A stretch of DNA of 64,000 nucleotides from Pseudomonas nunensis (GTDB lineage: Bacteria > Pseudomonadota > Gammaproteobacteria > Pseudomonadales > Pseudomonadaceae): positions 2,048,501-2,112,500 of the forward strand of contig NZ_CP101125.1 of NCBI RefSeq assembly GCF_024296925.1. The letters run 5' to 3'. The notes beneath the pieces were generated by a model. That model did no database searches and had not been told where the DNA came from. It saw only the letters and a list, made by a program, of their open reading frames with translations. Below are positions 7,645 through 15,670 of this stretch, piece by piece. The number at the start of each line of letters is the position of its first letter. The first letter of the stretch is position 1. A program made the translations under genes and the position numbers.

Positions 7645-8664
7645 ATGGCAACTCCCTTCAAACGCTCAGCGTTGACACTATTGGCAGCCTCCCTGGCGAC
7701 GGCGAGCCTGTTGCTGAGTCCCGGCGTTCAGGCCGAAGGCAAGATCAGCATCGCCCAACAATTCGGCATTGGTTATCTGATTCTGGATGTGGTGCGCGAT
7801 CAGCAACTCATCGAGAAACAGGGCAAGGCGCAAGGCCTCGATATCAAGGTCGACTGGAACAGCATCTCGGGTGCCACGGCGATGAACGAGTCGCTGCTGG
7901 CCGGTGCGCTGGACGTGGTGTCGGCCGGTGTGCCGCCGATGCTTACGATCTGGGACCGCACCAAGGGCAAGCAGAACGTCAAGGCCATCGCATCGCTGGG
8001 CTCGATGCCCAATTACTTGCTGACCAACAATCCGAACGTGAAGAGCCTCAAGGACTTCACTGAAAAGGACCGCATCGCCGTTCCGGCGGCGGGTGTGGGT
8101 TTCCAGTCGCGCACGTTGCAGATCGAAACGGCGAAACAGTTTGGCCCAGAGCATTACAAGAAATTTGACGATATCTCGATCAGCCTTGCCCACCCGGATG
8201 CAACAGCGGCGCTGATTGCGGGCGGCTCGGAAATCAACGCGCACTTTTCCAGCCCGCCGTTCCAGTATCAGGAACTGCAGAATCCCAACGTGCACAAGGT
8301 GCTGAGCTCCTACGACGTACTCGGCGGCCAGGCCACGTTCAACGTCCTGTACACCACTGAAAAATTCCACGACGAAAACCCGAAGACCTACAAGGCCTTC
8401 TACGACGCGCTGGTTGAAGCCGAGAAAATCATCAAGGCCGACAAGCCCGCAGCGGCCCAGACCTACATTCGCGTAGAGCAATCGAAACTGGCCCTGCCGC
8501 TGGTTGAGAAAATCGTCTCCGACCCGGAAATCGATTTCACCGTCGTGCCACAGCGCACCTTTATCTATGCCGAGAAATTGCAGGAGTTGGGTGTGTTGAA
8601 AAACAAGGCGGCGAGCTGGAAGGATTATTTCTTTGAAGAAGCCCATGGCGGGGCGGGTAGTTGA
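7645..8664 (+). CDS. ABC transporter binding protein, sulfonate/nitrate (SsuA/TauA/NMT1) type
   Basis: Periplasmic protein of 339 residues with a signal peptide ending LLSPGVQAEGK. ATG 7645 follows TGAGGTG; the longer frame from 7582 lacks a ribosome site. The mature start KISIAQQFGIGYLILDVVRD and the pocket NESLLAGALDVVSAGVPPML match the NMT1/SsuA-like family, which binds sulfonates, sulfate esters or related anions. No intact permease or ATPase is adjacent, only the broken permease at 7319, so it either works with a distant transporter or is left over from a damaged operon. Confidence 0.85.
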   Translation: MATPFKRSALTLLAASLATASLLLSPGVQAEGKISIAQQFGIGYLILDVVRDQQLIEKQGKAQGLDIKVDWNSISGATAMNESLLAGALDVVSAGVPPMLTIWDRTKGKQNVKAIASLGSMPNYLLTNNPNVKSLKDFTEKDRIAVPAAGVGFQSRTLQIETAKQFGPEHYKKFDDISISLAHPDATAALIAGGSEINAHFSSPPFQYQELQNPNVHKVLSSYDVLGGQATFNVLYTTEKFHDENPKTYKAFYDALVEAEKIIKADKPAAAQTYIRVEQSKLALPLVEKIVSDPEIDFTVVPQRTFIYAEKLQELGVLKNKAASWKDYFFEEAHGGAGS

Positions 8665-8697
8665 AGCCGGGTTAGCGCTAACGTTGCCAGAAGCGGC

Positions 8698-9047
8698 GCG
8701 AAGGGGCCGGTACATCCGACACATCCTCTGTGCCTGGAATACCGCTTTCGCGAGCAGGCTCGCTCCCACAGTTGATCGAGGGTTAATCAGATATTTGCGT
8801 ACCACCACACTCTCCTGTGGGAGCGAGCCTGCTCGCGAAGAGGCCGGTGCATCCGACACATCCTCTGTGCCTGGAGTACCGCTTTCGCGAGCAAGCCCGC
8901 TCCCACAGTTGATCGAGGGTGAATCAGATATTTGCGTAACACCACAAACCCCTGTGGGAGCGAGCCTGCTCGCGAAGGGGCCATCCCAGTCAACATCCAG
9001 GTTGACTGTTACACCTTCTTCGCGAGCAGGCTCGCTCCCACAGGGTG
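8698..9047. repeat. REP array with a 137-bp tandem duplication
   Basis: This gene-free stretch is made of REP palindromes in alternating orientation. A unit of about 137 bases (spacer beginning GGCCGGTRCATCCGACACAT, a reverse REP, a spacer containing TTGATCGAGGG, a forward REP) occurs twice, at about 8698-8834 and 8835-8971, with only a few differences. A further reverse copy lies at about 9021-9047. The array separates two binding-protein genes that converge on it and likely serves as their terminator. Confidence 0.85.
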
Positions 9048-9051
9048 GGCG

Positions 9052-10005
9052 TTATGGCTTCCAGATGTTGACGTCTTTGGCATCCACTGCTTTAGGCAGT
9101 AACCCCTCGGCAAAAAATGCATCGGCAATTTTCTGCTGTTCGCCCAGTTGGTCAGCCTTCACCGGTTGTACCTGGTAACTGCGATGGGCGTTCGCCGCCT
9201 CGACGGTTTCCACATCCAGGTTGCCCCACAGCGGCCCGAGTACTTGTGCGGTATCGCGCGGGTTGTGTTTGATCCAGTCGCCGGCCTTGTGCAGTTGGTC
9301 GTAAACCAGTTTCAGGACTTCCGGGTGTTCCTTGGCGTAGGCATCACTGGTCAGGTAATAACGTTTGTAGCTGGCCAGCCCGGCGCCGTCTGCCAGGGTG
9401 CGGGTCGGCAGTTGGCGTTGCACGCCAGTGAGGAACGGTTCCCAGGTGACCCACGCATCGACCTTGTTGTTCTCGAAAGCCGCCCGGCCATCAGCCGGGG
9501 ACAGGTACGCCGGCTCAATGTCGGAAAACTTCAAGCCAGCCTTGTTCAGCGCAGCGATCAGCAAGTAGTGGGAGCCCGCCGCTTTGGTCACCGCGATTTT
9601 CTTGCCTTTCAAATCTGCCAGTTGCTGCAATGGCGAATCCTTGCGCACCACAATCGCCTGGGCCGAAGGCGAGGGCGCTTCCTCGGCAAAGTAGGTCAAT
9701 TTGGCCTGCGCGGCCTGGGCGAAAATCGGCACGGTATCGGCCACGTCGGCGCTGATATCGACGTTGCCGACATTCAACGCTTCCAGCAGCGGCAAGCCAC
9801 TGGAGAACTCATGCCAGGTCACGTCGATGTTGTTTTGCGCGAGGGTCTTTTCCAGGGTGCCCTGGGTTTTCAGCAGGGTGATCAGGGTCGATGACTTCTG
9901 GTAACCGATGCGTACCGTTTCCCGGGCTTGAGCCGGCAGTGCGAAGGACAAGGCCAGTGCGACAACCAGACCGGACAGGACAGCATTCTTGAGGGGTTTT
10001 GACAT
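9052..10005 (-). CDS. Aliphatic sulfonate ABC transporter binding protein (SsuA-like)
   Basis: Periplasmic protein of 317 residues; signal peptide with hydrophobic core VLSGLVVALALSFALP, cleaved near PAQARE. I start at ATG 10005 (MSKPLKN); the frame runs on to 10026 without a better signal. SsuA-family features are VRIGYQKSSTLITLLK at the mature N-terminus, FSSGLPLLEALNVGNVDIS for the pocket and VDAWVTWEPFL. It is probably for alkanesulfonate uptake under sulfur limitation. Its promoter faces that of the Mop gene at 10232. No permease or ATPase is next to it. Confidence 0.88.
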   Translation of the reverse strand: MSKPLKNAVLSGLVVALALSFALPAQARETVRIGYQKSSTLITLLKTQGTLEKTLAQNNIDVTWHEFSSGLPLLEALNVGNVDISADVADTVPIFAQAAQAKLTYFAEEAPSPSAQAIVVRKDSPLQQLADLKGKKIAVTKAAGSHYLLIAALNKAGLKFSDIEPAYLSPADGRAAFENNKVDAWVTWEPFLTGVQRQLPTRTLADGAGLASYKRYYLTSDAYAKEHPEVLKLVYDQLHKAGDWIKHNPRDTAQVLGPLWGNLDVETVEAANAHRSYQVQPVKADQLGEQQKIADAFFAEGLLPKAVDAKDVNIWKP

Positions 10006-10122
10006 GGCGAACTCGACAGTTGGCAATGGAGAAGGTGGCGAACTGTCGTGAGCATAGGGTTCTAAGAATTATTCTTTAAATAATTTTTAGATATTAGCTT
10101 AGGGGTTTTGCATATGCGATTC

Positions 10123-10200
10123 AGGAATAAATAAATCGTTATTTATTCCTTTTGTAATCTGCCGAAGCAGTGCATTTTGAAGGCCTGCACCTCAGTGCGG
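10123..10200 (+). promoter_or_regulatory. Operator-like inverted repeat and leader before the Mop gene
   Basis: GGAATAAATAA (10124-10134) and TTATTTATTCC (10139-10149) are perfect 11-base arms around ATCG. They are followed by TTTT and a leader GCAGTGCATTTTGAAGGCCT from 10167 ending in a small hairpin (GCAC-CTCA-GTGC). The arrangement repeats that at 7529-7605. Symmetric AT-rich sites are plausible for a LysR-type sulfur regulator such as CysB, but the binding protein is not shown by the sequence. Confidence 0.6.
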
Positions 10201-10231
10201 TTTCGCCCCACATCAGACAGGAAGCCTCAAC

Positions 10232-10447
10232 ATGACTATTAAAGCGATCAACGTTCGTAACCAGTTCAAAGGTGTAATCAAAGAAATCCTGGAAGGCGAA
10301 GTGGTCTCGGAAATCGACGTGCAAACTGCCTCCGGCATCGTCACCTCGGTGATCACCACCCGTTCCGTGCGCGATCTGGAATTGAAAATCGGCAGCGAAG
10401 TGATTGCGTTCGTGAAATCCACCGAAGTATCGATTGCCAAGCTCTGA
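10232..10447 (+). CDS. Mop/TOBE-domain molybdopterin-binding-type protein (SsuF-like)
   Basis: A 71-residue single TOBE domain (MTIKAINVRNQFKGVIKEIL ... VSEIDVQTASGIVTSVIT ... LKIGSEVIAFVKSTEVSIAK). Such proteins bind molybdate-type oxyanions or cofactors. In Pseudomonas putida a protein of the same size, SsuF, is the last product of the ssu sulfonate operon and is needed for sulfonate use. Here it stands alone, divergent from an SsuA-like gene, with its own symmetric promoter element, which supports the sulfur role. A ribosome site (CAGGAAG) precedes ATG 10232. Confidence 0.88.
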   Translation: MTIKAINVRNQFKGVIKEILEGEVVSEIDVQTASGIVTSVITTRSVRDLELKIGSEVIAFVKSTEVSIAKL

Positions 10448-10464
10448 AACCGAGCGAAATACCC

Positions 10465-10703
10465 TTTCCGTAGCAGCTGCCTACGTCGTTCGCTTGTAGC
10501 AGCTGTCGAGGCACGAGGCTGCGTTGGGGGTGTAGCAGCTGTCGAGCCTGCGAGGCTGCGTTCGGCTGCGAAGCAGTCGTGAAATCAGGCTGCGCGGTGT
10601 TTCAGGAAGACTGCATGCTCAGGTTTTACGACTGCTGCGCAGCCGAACGCAGCCTCGCAGGCTCGACAGCTGCTACGGGCGAACGGCCTCGACAGCTGCT
10701 ACG
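10465..10703. repeat. Long inverted repeat built of GTAGCAGCTGTCGAG units
   Basis: Units reading GTAGCAGCTGTCGAGSC recur at about 10471, 10496 and 10531 on the plus strand and as GGCTCGACAGCTGCTAC near 10661 and 10686. The stretch 10531-10581 (GCCTGCGAGGCTGCGTTCGG and flanks) pairs with about 10628-10677 over roughly 49 bases. This is a different Pseudomonas repeat family from the REP copies elsewhere. It lies between two converging genes and would act as a bidirectional terminator. Confidence 0.8.
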
Positions 10704-10715
10704 GAGGGGGATGGC

Positions 10716-11348
10716 TTATCGGGAAATCAACCCGCGCTCAATCGCGTAGTTGAGCAGCGCCGCCGGTTTGTCGATGTTGAGTTTGCGGCGAATGCTCAGG
10801 CGATGGGTTTCCACGGTGCGCACACTGATATCCAGTTCGCGGGCCATTTCCTTGTTGTTCATGCCCAACACCATTTTGCACAGCACCTCGCTTTCACGCG
10901 GGGTGAGCTCGTTGTCGGCAGGGCGCTCGGCCGCCAGTTTCTGGGCGATTTCCGCGCTATAGAACGTGCCGCCACTGGCAATCGCTTCGATCGCGGCGAT
11001 GATTTCGCGCGAAGGCGAGTTCTTCAGCACATAGCCGCTGGCGCCCGAGCGTACCGACTCGCTCACGTACTCGTTGTTGTCGTACATGCTCAGGATCAGG
11101 ATCTTGATCTCCGGGTGCTCGCGGCGCAGTTGCCGGGTCAGCTCCAGGCCATTCATGTCCTTGAGACCAATATCCACCAGCAGCAAATCCGGCTGGGTCT
11201 CGCGGACCATTTCAATCGCGCTCGCGCCACTGTCGGCTTCACCGACGATGGCGAGAAAATCCACCACCGTCAGCAACGCACGGATGCCGTCACGCACCAG
11301 TGAATGATCATCGACCAAAGCGACGCGGATCGGGAAGGGCAGGCTCAT
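10716..11348 (-). CDS. LuxR/NarL-type response regulator
   Basis: Cytoplasmic regulator of 210 residues from ATG 11348 (AAGAGAG upstream). The receiver domain has the acid pair VDDHS, phospho-acceptor Asp59 in LLLVDIGLKD, and the conserved Lys in GYVLKNSP. The C-terminal LuxR helix-turn-helix reads LTPRESEVLCKMVLGMNNKE ... VETHRLSIRRKL. The sensor kinase gene lies 39 bases upstream in the same direction. The pair is divergent from cstA, so cstA is the natural target; two palindromes at 12877-12914 are candidate binding sites. Confidence 0.92.
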   Translation of the reverse strand: MSLPFPIRVALVDDHSLVRDGIRALLTVVDFLAIVGEADSGASAIEMVRETQPDLLLVDIGLKDMNGLELTRQLRREHPEIKILILSMYDNNEYVSESVRSGASGYVLKNSPSREIIAAIEAIASGGTFYSAEIAQKLAAERPADNELTPRESEVLCKMVLGMNNKEMARELDISVRTVETHRLSIRRKLNIDKPAALLNYAIERGLISR

Positions 11349-11387
11349 CAATGCAGCTCTCTTATTGTTGTGTGAGGATGATCGGCT

Positions 11388-12743
11388 TCAAGCGGCCGTC
11401 ATGCTCATCGGGATAAGGACGTTCAGTTCACTTCGGCCCGGCGTTGAATGCAGATCGAGTCGGCCACCGAAGTGCTCGACTCGTTCACGGATATTGCGCA
11501 AGCCAATCCCGGCGTTCAGGCGATCGACGCGGTTGACGTTAAAGCCGACGCCGTTATCCACGACAACCAGTCGCAACGCCTCTCTGGAACCCTGCAACGT
11601 GATCGACACCGAGCTGGCCTGGGCGTGCCGTTCAATGTTGGTCAGGCCTTCCTGGGCGATGCGGAACACGGCCACGGCGGCGCCGTCCACCAGATCACAG
11701 TCGAACAGGTCGCTTTCGTAGTTCACCTGCAAGCCACTGCGCTGCTGGAATTCGGCGGCCAGTTGGCCGATGGCGGCGGGCAGGCCGAGGGTGTCGAGCA
11801 ACGATGAACGCAAGTCATGGGAAATGCTGCGCACCTCGCCGATGGCACTGCCCAGACGCTCCGTGGCTTCGCGCAAAATACTCAGGCCATTGTCGCGACC
11901 GGCCTCGATCAGATGGCTGGCCAATTCGAACTGAAATTTGATCGACACCAGCAATTGGCTGATGCCGTCATGCAGTTCCCGGGAAACCCGCGAGCGCTCC
12001 TCTTCCTGCAAGCTGACGATGCGCTGGTTGAGGCGCTGGAGTTTTTTGTCGGCCAGGCGATGTTCGCTGACGTTCAATGTCATGCCGCTGACGAACACCA
12101 GCAGCACCGCAATCAGTGCGACCGCGGCAATCGCCAGCATGGTGCCGTGGATGCCATTGGCAACTTCATCCCGGGCTTGTTGCGTAGCCTGCTCGACGTC
12201 TTCGAGGTAGATGCCAGTGCCGAGCATCCAGCCCCAACGGTCGAGCATCACTACGTAGGCGAGTTTGTCGGTGACCGCGCCGGTCGATGGTTTTTTCCAG
12301 GCGTAGCGTTGGAAACCGGCGCCGGATTCGGCGCTTTTCAGCAGGGCTTGAATCACTGGCAGACCGTGCGGGTCGGTCATGTTCCACAGGTATTTGCCCA
12401 CCAGGTCCGATTGCCGTGCATGCATCAGGCTGCGGCCCTGGCGGTCGTAGACGAAGAAATAACCGTCGATACCGAAGCTCAGTTTGCGCAACTCTTCGAG
12501 CACTCGCTGCTGCGCGACTTCGTCACCCTTGCCTTCGGCATACAGCGGCTCGATCAGGCTCTTGGCCATTTCTACGTAGTTTTTCAGTTCCGCGCGTTTG
12601 CTGGCGAGGATGCTGTCCTCGATCAACTGCGCCTGCTGCTCGCCGAGCTGGCGATTCTGGAACATGACCAGGGCGCAAATCACTGCAATCGCCAGGATCA
12701 GCGGCAGGATGCCCAGGGCAACGATTTTGTGTTTGAGCTGCAT
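11388..12743 (-). CDS. Cache-domain sensor histidine kinase (HisKA_3 type)
   Basis: Membrane sensor of 451 residues from ATG 12743, preceded by AGGAGT. One membrane segment at the N-terminus (VALGILPLILAIAVICALVM), a periplasmic single-Cache domain (FGIDGYFFVYDRQGRSLMH ... WGWMLGTGIYLEDVE), a second membrane segment (AIAAVALIAVLLVFV), then a NarX-type phosphoacceptor motif SRELHDGISQLL and an ATPase domain with VVDNGVGF and GIGLRNIRERV. Cache domains of this kind sense small carboxylates. With cstA divergent, sensing pyruvate or another carbon source is likely but unproven. Confidence 0.92.
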   Translation of the reverse strand: MQLKHKIVALGILPLILAIAVICALVMFQNRQLGEQQAQLIEDSILASKRAELKNYVEMAKSLIEPLYAEGKGDEVAQQRVLEELRKLSFGIDGYFFVYDRQGRSLMHARQSDLVGKYLWNMTDPHGLPVIQALLKSAESGAGFQRYAWKKPSTGAVTDKLAYVVMLDRWGWMLGTGIYLEDVEQATQQARDEVANGIHGTMLAIAAVALIAVLLVFVSGMTLNVSEHRLADKKLQRLNQRIVSLQEEERSRVSRELHDGISQLLVSIKFQFELASHLIEAGRDNGLSILREATERLGSAIGEVRSISHDLRSSLLDTLGLPAAIGQLAAEFQQRSGLQVNYESDLFDCDLVDGAAVAVFRIAQEGLTNIERHAQASSVSITLQGSREALRLVVVDNGVGFNVNRVDRLNAGIGLRNIRERVEHFGGRLDLHSTPGRSELNVLIPMSMTAA

Positions 12744-12876
12744 ATCTACTCCTGTCCAGACCGGGCGACGGTGCGGCAGGGCCGTTGGTGGGTGGCGTGG
12801 TTGGCGCATCATAGGCCAAAAAGATCTTCACTTCCCCAGCGTAAAGCGCCGTCGGACTAATGGATAAATCCGCTCT

Positions 12877-12915
12877 GCGTAGTACTACGTAGAAGAGCCT
12901 TACGTAGTACTGCGG
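12877..12915. promoter_or_regulatory. Paired CGTAGTACTACG palindromes in the cstA promoter
   Basis: CGTAGTACTACG (12878-12889) is a perfect 12-base palindrome; CGTAGTACTGCG (12903-12914) is the same with one change, 25 bases further on. They lie 106-143 bases before the cstA start and 134-171 bases before the divergent kinase start. Tandem dyads with this spacing suit a dimeric LuxR-type response regulator, most simply the one encoded at 10716. Confidence 0.55.
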
Positions 12916-13020
12916 ATTTCACTGATGGCGACATGCGCGGATATTAGGCACGCTCGCATAACGGGCACCATTATAAAAATTATCGCCGCGGCCTATCGGA
13001 CTGCCGGCAGGAGACACGCA

Positions 13021-15078
13021 ATGACCCGTCTGGTTAAACACCTCGCCTGGTTTGTCGTGGCTGTCATTGGAGCGATTGCGCTGAGTGTCGTGGCCTTGCG
13101 CCGCGGCGAAGCGATCAACGCCCTCTGGATCGTCGTCGCCGCCACCGCCATCTACCATGTTGCCTACCGCTACTACAGCCTGTTCATCGCCACCCGGGTG
13201 ATGCAACTCGACCCCAATCGAGCCACTCCCGCAGTTCTCAACAATGATGGCCTGGACTACGTCCCGACCAACAAACACATCCTTTTCGGTCACCACTTCG
13301 CGGCCATTGCTGGCGCGGGGCCTTTGGTCGGGCCGGTATTGGCGGCGCAAATGGGCTATTTGCCCGGCACGCTGTGGCTGATCGCCGGTGTAGTGTTTGC
13401 CGGTGCGGTGCAGGACTTCATGGTCCTGTTCCTGTCCACACGCCGTAACGGTCGCTCTCTGGGCGATATGGTCCGTGAAGAAATGGGCCGCATCCCCGGC
13501 ACCATCGCGCTGTTTGGCTGCTTCCTGATCATGATCATCATCCTTGCGGTGCTGGCGCTGATCGTGGTGAAAGCCCTGGCCGATAGCCCGTGGGGCATGT
13601 TCACCGTGATGGCGACCATCCCGATCGCGATGTTCATGGGCATCTACATGCGCTACATCCGCCCGGGTCGCATTGGTGAGATCTCGGTGATCGGCGTGGC
13701 GTTGCTGCTCGGTTCGATCTTCGTCGGCGGGCAGATTGCTGCTGATCCAGCCTGGGCCAAGGTCTTCAGTTTCACCGGTGTGCAAATCACCTGGATGCTG
13801 ATCGGCTACGGTTTTGTCGCGGCGGTGTTGCCGGTGTGGCTGATCCTGGCGCCGCGTGACTACCTGTCGACCTTCCTGAAAATCGGCACCATCCTGGCGC
13901 TGGCCGTCGGGATACTGGTGACCATGCCCGAGCTGAAAATGCCGGCGCTGACCCAATTCATCGACGGCACCGGGCCGGTGTGGAAGGGCGGTCTGTTCCC
14001 GTTCCTGTTCATCACCATCGCCTGTGGCGCGGTCTCGGGTTTCCACGCGCTGATCGCTTCCGGCACCACGCCGAAACTGCTCGCCAGCGAAGGCCATGCC
14101 CGTTACATCGGTTACGGCGGTATGTTGATGGAATCCTTCGTCGCGATCATGGCGATGGTTGCTGCCTCGGTGATCGAGCCGGGCGTGTACTTCGCCATGA
14201 ACAGCCCGGCCGCTGTGGTCGGTGGTGACGTGATCCAGGTTGCGCAAACCGTCAGCAGCTGGGGTTTTGCGATTACTCCAGAAGCGCTGCAAGCCGTCGC
14301 CCATGACATCGGTGAAACCACCGTGCTGGCTCGCGCCGGCGGTGCACCGACCCTGGCCGTAGGTATCGCGCAGATCCTGCACAGCGTGCTGCCGGGTGAA
14401 AACACCATGGCGTTCTGGTACCACTTTGCGATCCTGTTTGAAGCGCTGTTTATCCTGACCGCTGTCGATGCTGGCACCCGTGCCGGACGTTTCATGCTCC
14501 AGGATTTGCTTGGCTCCTTCGTTCCGGCGCTGAAACGCACCGAGTCCTGGACTGCCAACCTGATCGCCACCGCCGGTTGTGTGGCGATGTGGGGTTACTT
14601 GCTCTATCAAGGCGTGATCGATCCGCTCGGCGGGATCAACACCTTGTGGCCGCTGTTCGGCATCTCCAACCAGATGCTCGCCGGCATCGCGCTGATGCTT
14701 GCCACGGTTGTGCTGATCAAAATGAAACGCCAACGCTACATCTGGGTGACCTTGTTGCCCGCCGCGTGGTTGCTTATCTGCACCACGACTGCGGGCTTCA
14801 TCAAGCTGTTCGACGCGAATCCGGCGATTGGTTTCCTGGCCCTGGCCAAGAAATACAGCGACGCATTGGCCAACGGCCAGATCCTCGCGCCGGCCAAGGA
14901 CATTAACCAGATGCAGCATGTGATCTACAACGCGTACACCAATGCAACGCTGACCGCGCTGTTCCTGTTCGTGGTGTTCAGCATCCTGTTCTATGCGCTC
15001 AAGGTCGGTATCTCCGCCTGGGGCACCAAAGAACGTACGGATAAAGAATCGCCATTCCAGGCTGTGCCGGACGTGTGA
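13021..15078 (+). CDS. cstA: Carbon starvation protein A, pyruvate/peptide transporter
   Basis: Inner-membrane transporter of 685 residues with many hydrophobic segments, starting ATG 13021 after CAGGAGA. Family hallmarks: TNKHILFGHHFAAIAGAGPL near residue 90, GAVQDFMVLFLSTRRNGRSL near 135, and SGFHALIASGTTPKLL near 340. CstA/BtsT proteins import pyruvate by proton symport and are induced on carbon limitation. It is followed after 15 bases by the small YbdD/YjiX-type gene, the usual arrangement, and faces a two-component system. Confidence 0.96.
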   Translation: MTRLVKHLAWFVVAVIGAIALSVVALRRGEAINALWIVVAATAIYHVAYRYYSLFIATRVMQLDPNRATPAVLNNDGLDYVPTNKHILFGHHFAAIAGAGPLVGPVLAAQMGYLPGTLWLIAGVVFAGAVQDFMVLFLSTRRNGRSLGDMVREEMGRIPGTIALFGCFLIMIIILAVLALIVVKALADSPWGMFTVMATIPIAMFMGIYMRYIRPGRIGEISVIGVALLLGSIFVGGQIAADPAWAKVFSFTGVQITWMLIGYGFVAAVLPVWLILAPRDYLSTFLKIGTILALAVGILVTMPELKMPALTQFIDGTGPVWKGGLFPFLFITIACGAVSGFHALIASGTTPKLLASEGHARYIGYGGMLMESFVAIMAMVAASVIEPGVYFAMNSPAAVVGGDVIQVAQTVSSWGFAITPEALQAVAHDIGETTVLARAGGAPTLAVGIAQILHSVLPGENTMAFWYHFAILFEALFILTAVDAGTRAGRFMLQDLLGSFVPALKRTESWTANLIATAGCVAMWGYLLYQGVIDPLGGINTLWPLFGISNQMLAGIALMLATVVLIKMKRQRYIWVTLLPAAWLLICTTTAGFIKLFDANPAIGFLALAKKYSDALANGQILAPAKDINQMQHVIYNAYTNATLTALFLFVVFSILFYALKVGISAWGTKERTDKESPFQAVPDV

Positions 15079-15093
15079 TCGAGGATTGCCACG

Positions 15094-15291
15094 ATGTTCA
15101 ATGACCTGAGTCGCCTCGGTAAATACCTCGGTCAGGCCGCACGCCTGATGGTCGGCATGCCCGACTACGACAACTACGTCGAGCATATGCAAACCAAACA
15201 CCCGGACAAACCGGTGATGGACTACGAGATGTTCTTTCGGGAGCGTCAGGAAGCACGTTACGGGAGCAAGGCCGGGCCGAAGTGTTGTTAA
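15094..15291 (+). CDS. YbdD/YjiX-family small protein
   Basis: A 65-residue protein ([20 protein letters not shown], then [20 protein letters not shown]) of the family that nearly always follows cstA or btsT and is thought to act with the transporter. It has a CC pair at the very C-terminus and no membrane segment. It is cotranscribed with cstA (15-base gap). Confidence 0.92.
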   Translation: MFNDLSRLGKYLGQAARLMVGMPDYDNYVEHMQTKHPDKPVMDYEMFFRERQEARYGSKAGPKCC

Positions 15292-15320
15292 GCCGATAGC
15301 CCGGTAGATGCAATTCCCCC

Positions 15321-15410
15321 TGTGGGAGCGGGCTTGCTCGCGAAGGCGGTGTGTCAGTCAGCATTTTTATCGACTGACACACCGCCTTCGCGAGCAAGCC
15401 CGCTCCCACA
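15321..15410. repeat. REP inverted pair, 39-base arms
   Basis: Arms at 15321-15359 and 15372-15410 are perfect complements around a 12-base AT-rich loop. The REP core is GTGGGAGCGGGCTTGCTCGC, and the arms extend beyond it to GGCGGTGTGTCAGTC. It follows the cstA-ybdD operon and probably terminates it. Confidence 0.9.
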
Positions 15411-15454
15411 GTGGTTTCTGGTCGTTCACAAATGCCCGGTTCAACCCGATCAAA

Positions 15455-15547
15455 TGTGGGAGCGAGCCTGCTCGCGAAGGCAATCTGTCAGTCGATATCT
15501 TTGTTGGCTGACACTCCGCTTTCGCGAGCAGGCTCGCTCCCACATTT
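15455..15547. repeat. REP inverted pair, second copy
   Basis: Outer arms read AATGTGGGAGCGAGCCTGCT on the left and the complement on the right, enclosing a less perfect centre (TGTCAGTCGATATC ... GGCTGACAC). It belongs to the same family as the pair at 15321 but the core sequence is GCGAGCCTGC rather than GCGGGCTTGC. Confidence 0.88.
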
Positions 15548-15586
15548 GGTTTGTGTTGTTAGTGCCCAAACACCCGGATAACCCTC

Positions 15587-15656
15587 TGTAGGAGCCAGGC
15601 TTGCCGGCGAAGGCGTACTCAAGAACGCCTTCGCCGGCAAGCCTGGCTCCTACATA
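15587..15656. repeat. GTAGGAGCCAGGCTTGCCGG-type inverted pair
   Basis: Arms of 30 bases at about 15587-15616 and 15625-15654 are complementary around the loop ACTCAAGA. The core (GGAGCCAGGCTTGCCGGCGA) differs from the neighbouring REP family. The three pairs fill the 379-base stretch between ybdD and the converging LysR gene, and I see no gene there. Confidence 0.9.
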
Positions 15657-15670
15657 TGCGTTTTGGGGTG

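Noticed and set aside
8741..9047. Regularly repeated palindromes that might suggest a CRISPR array
   Set aside because: Repeats alternate in orientation, are REP sequences found all over the window, and the spacers are themselves duplicated; no cas genes are present.
12919..15201. Minus-strand frame of 760 codons opposite cstA
   Set aside because: Shadow of cstA; His/Arg/Gln/Asp-rich with no recognisable domain.
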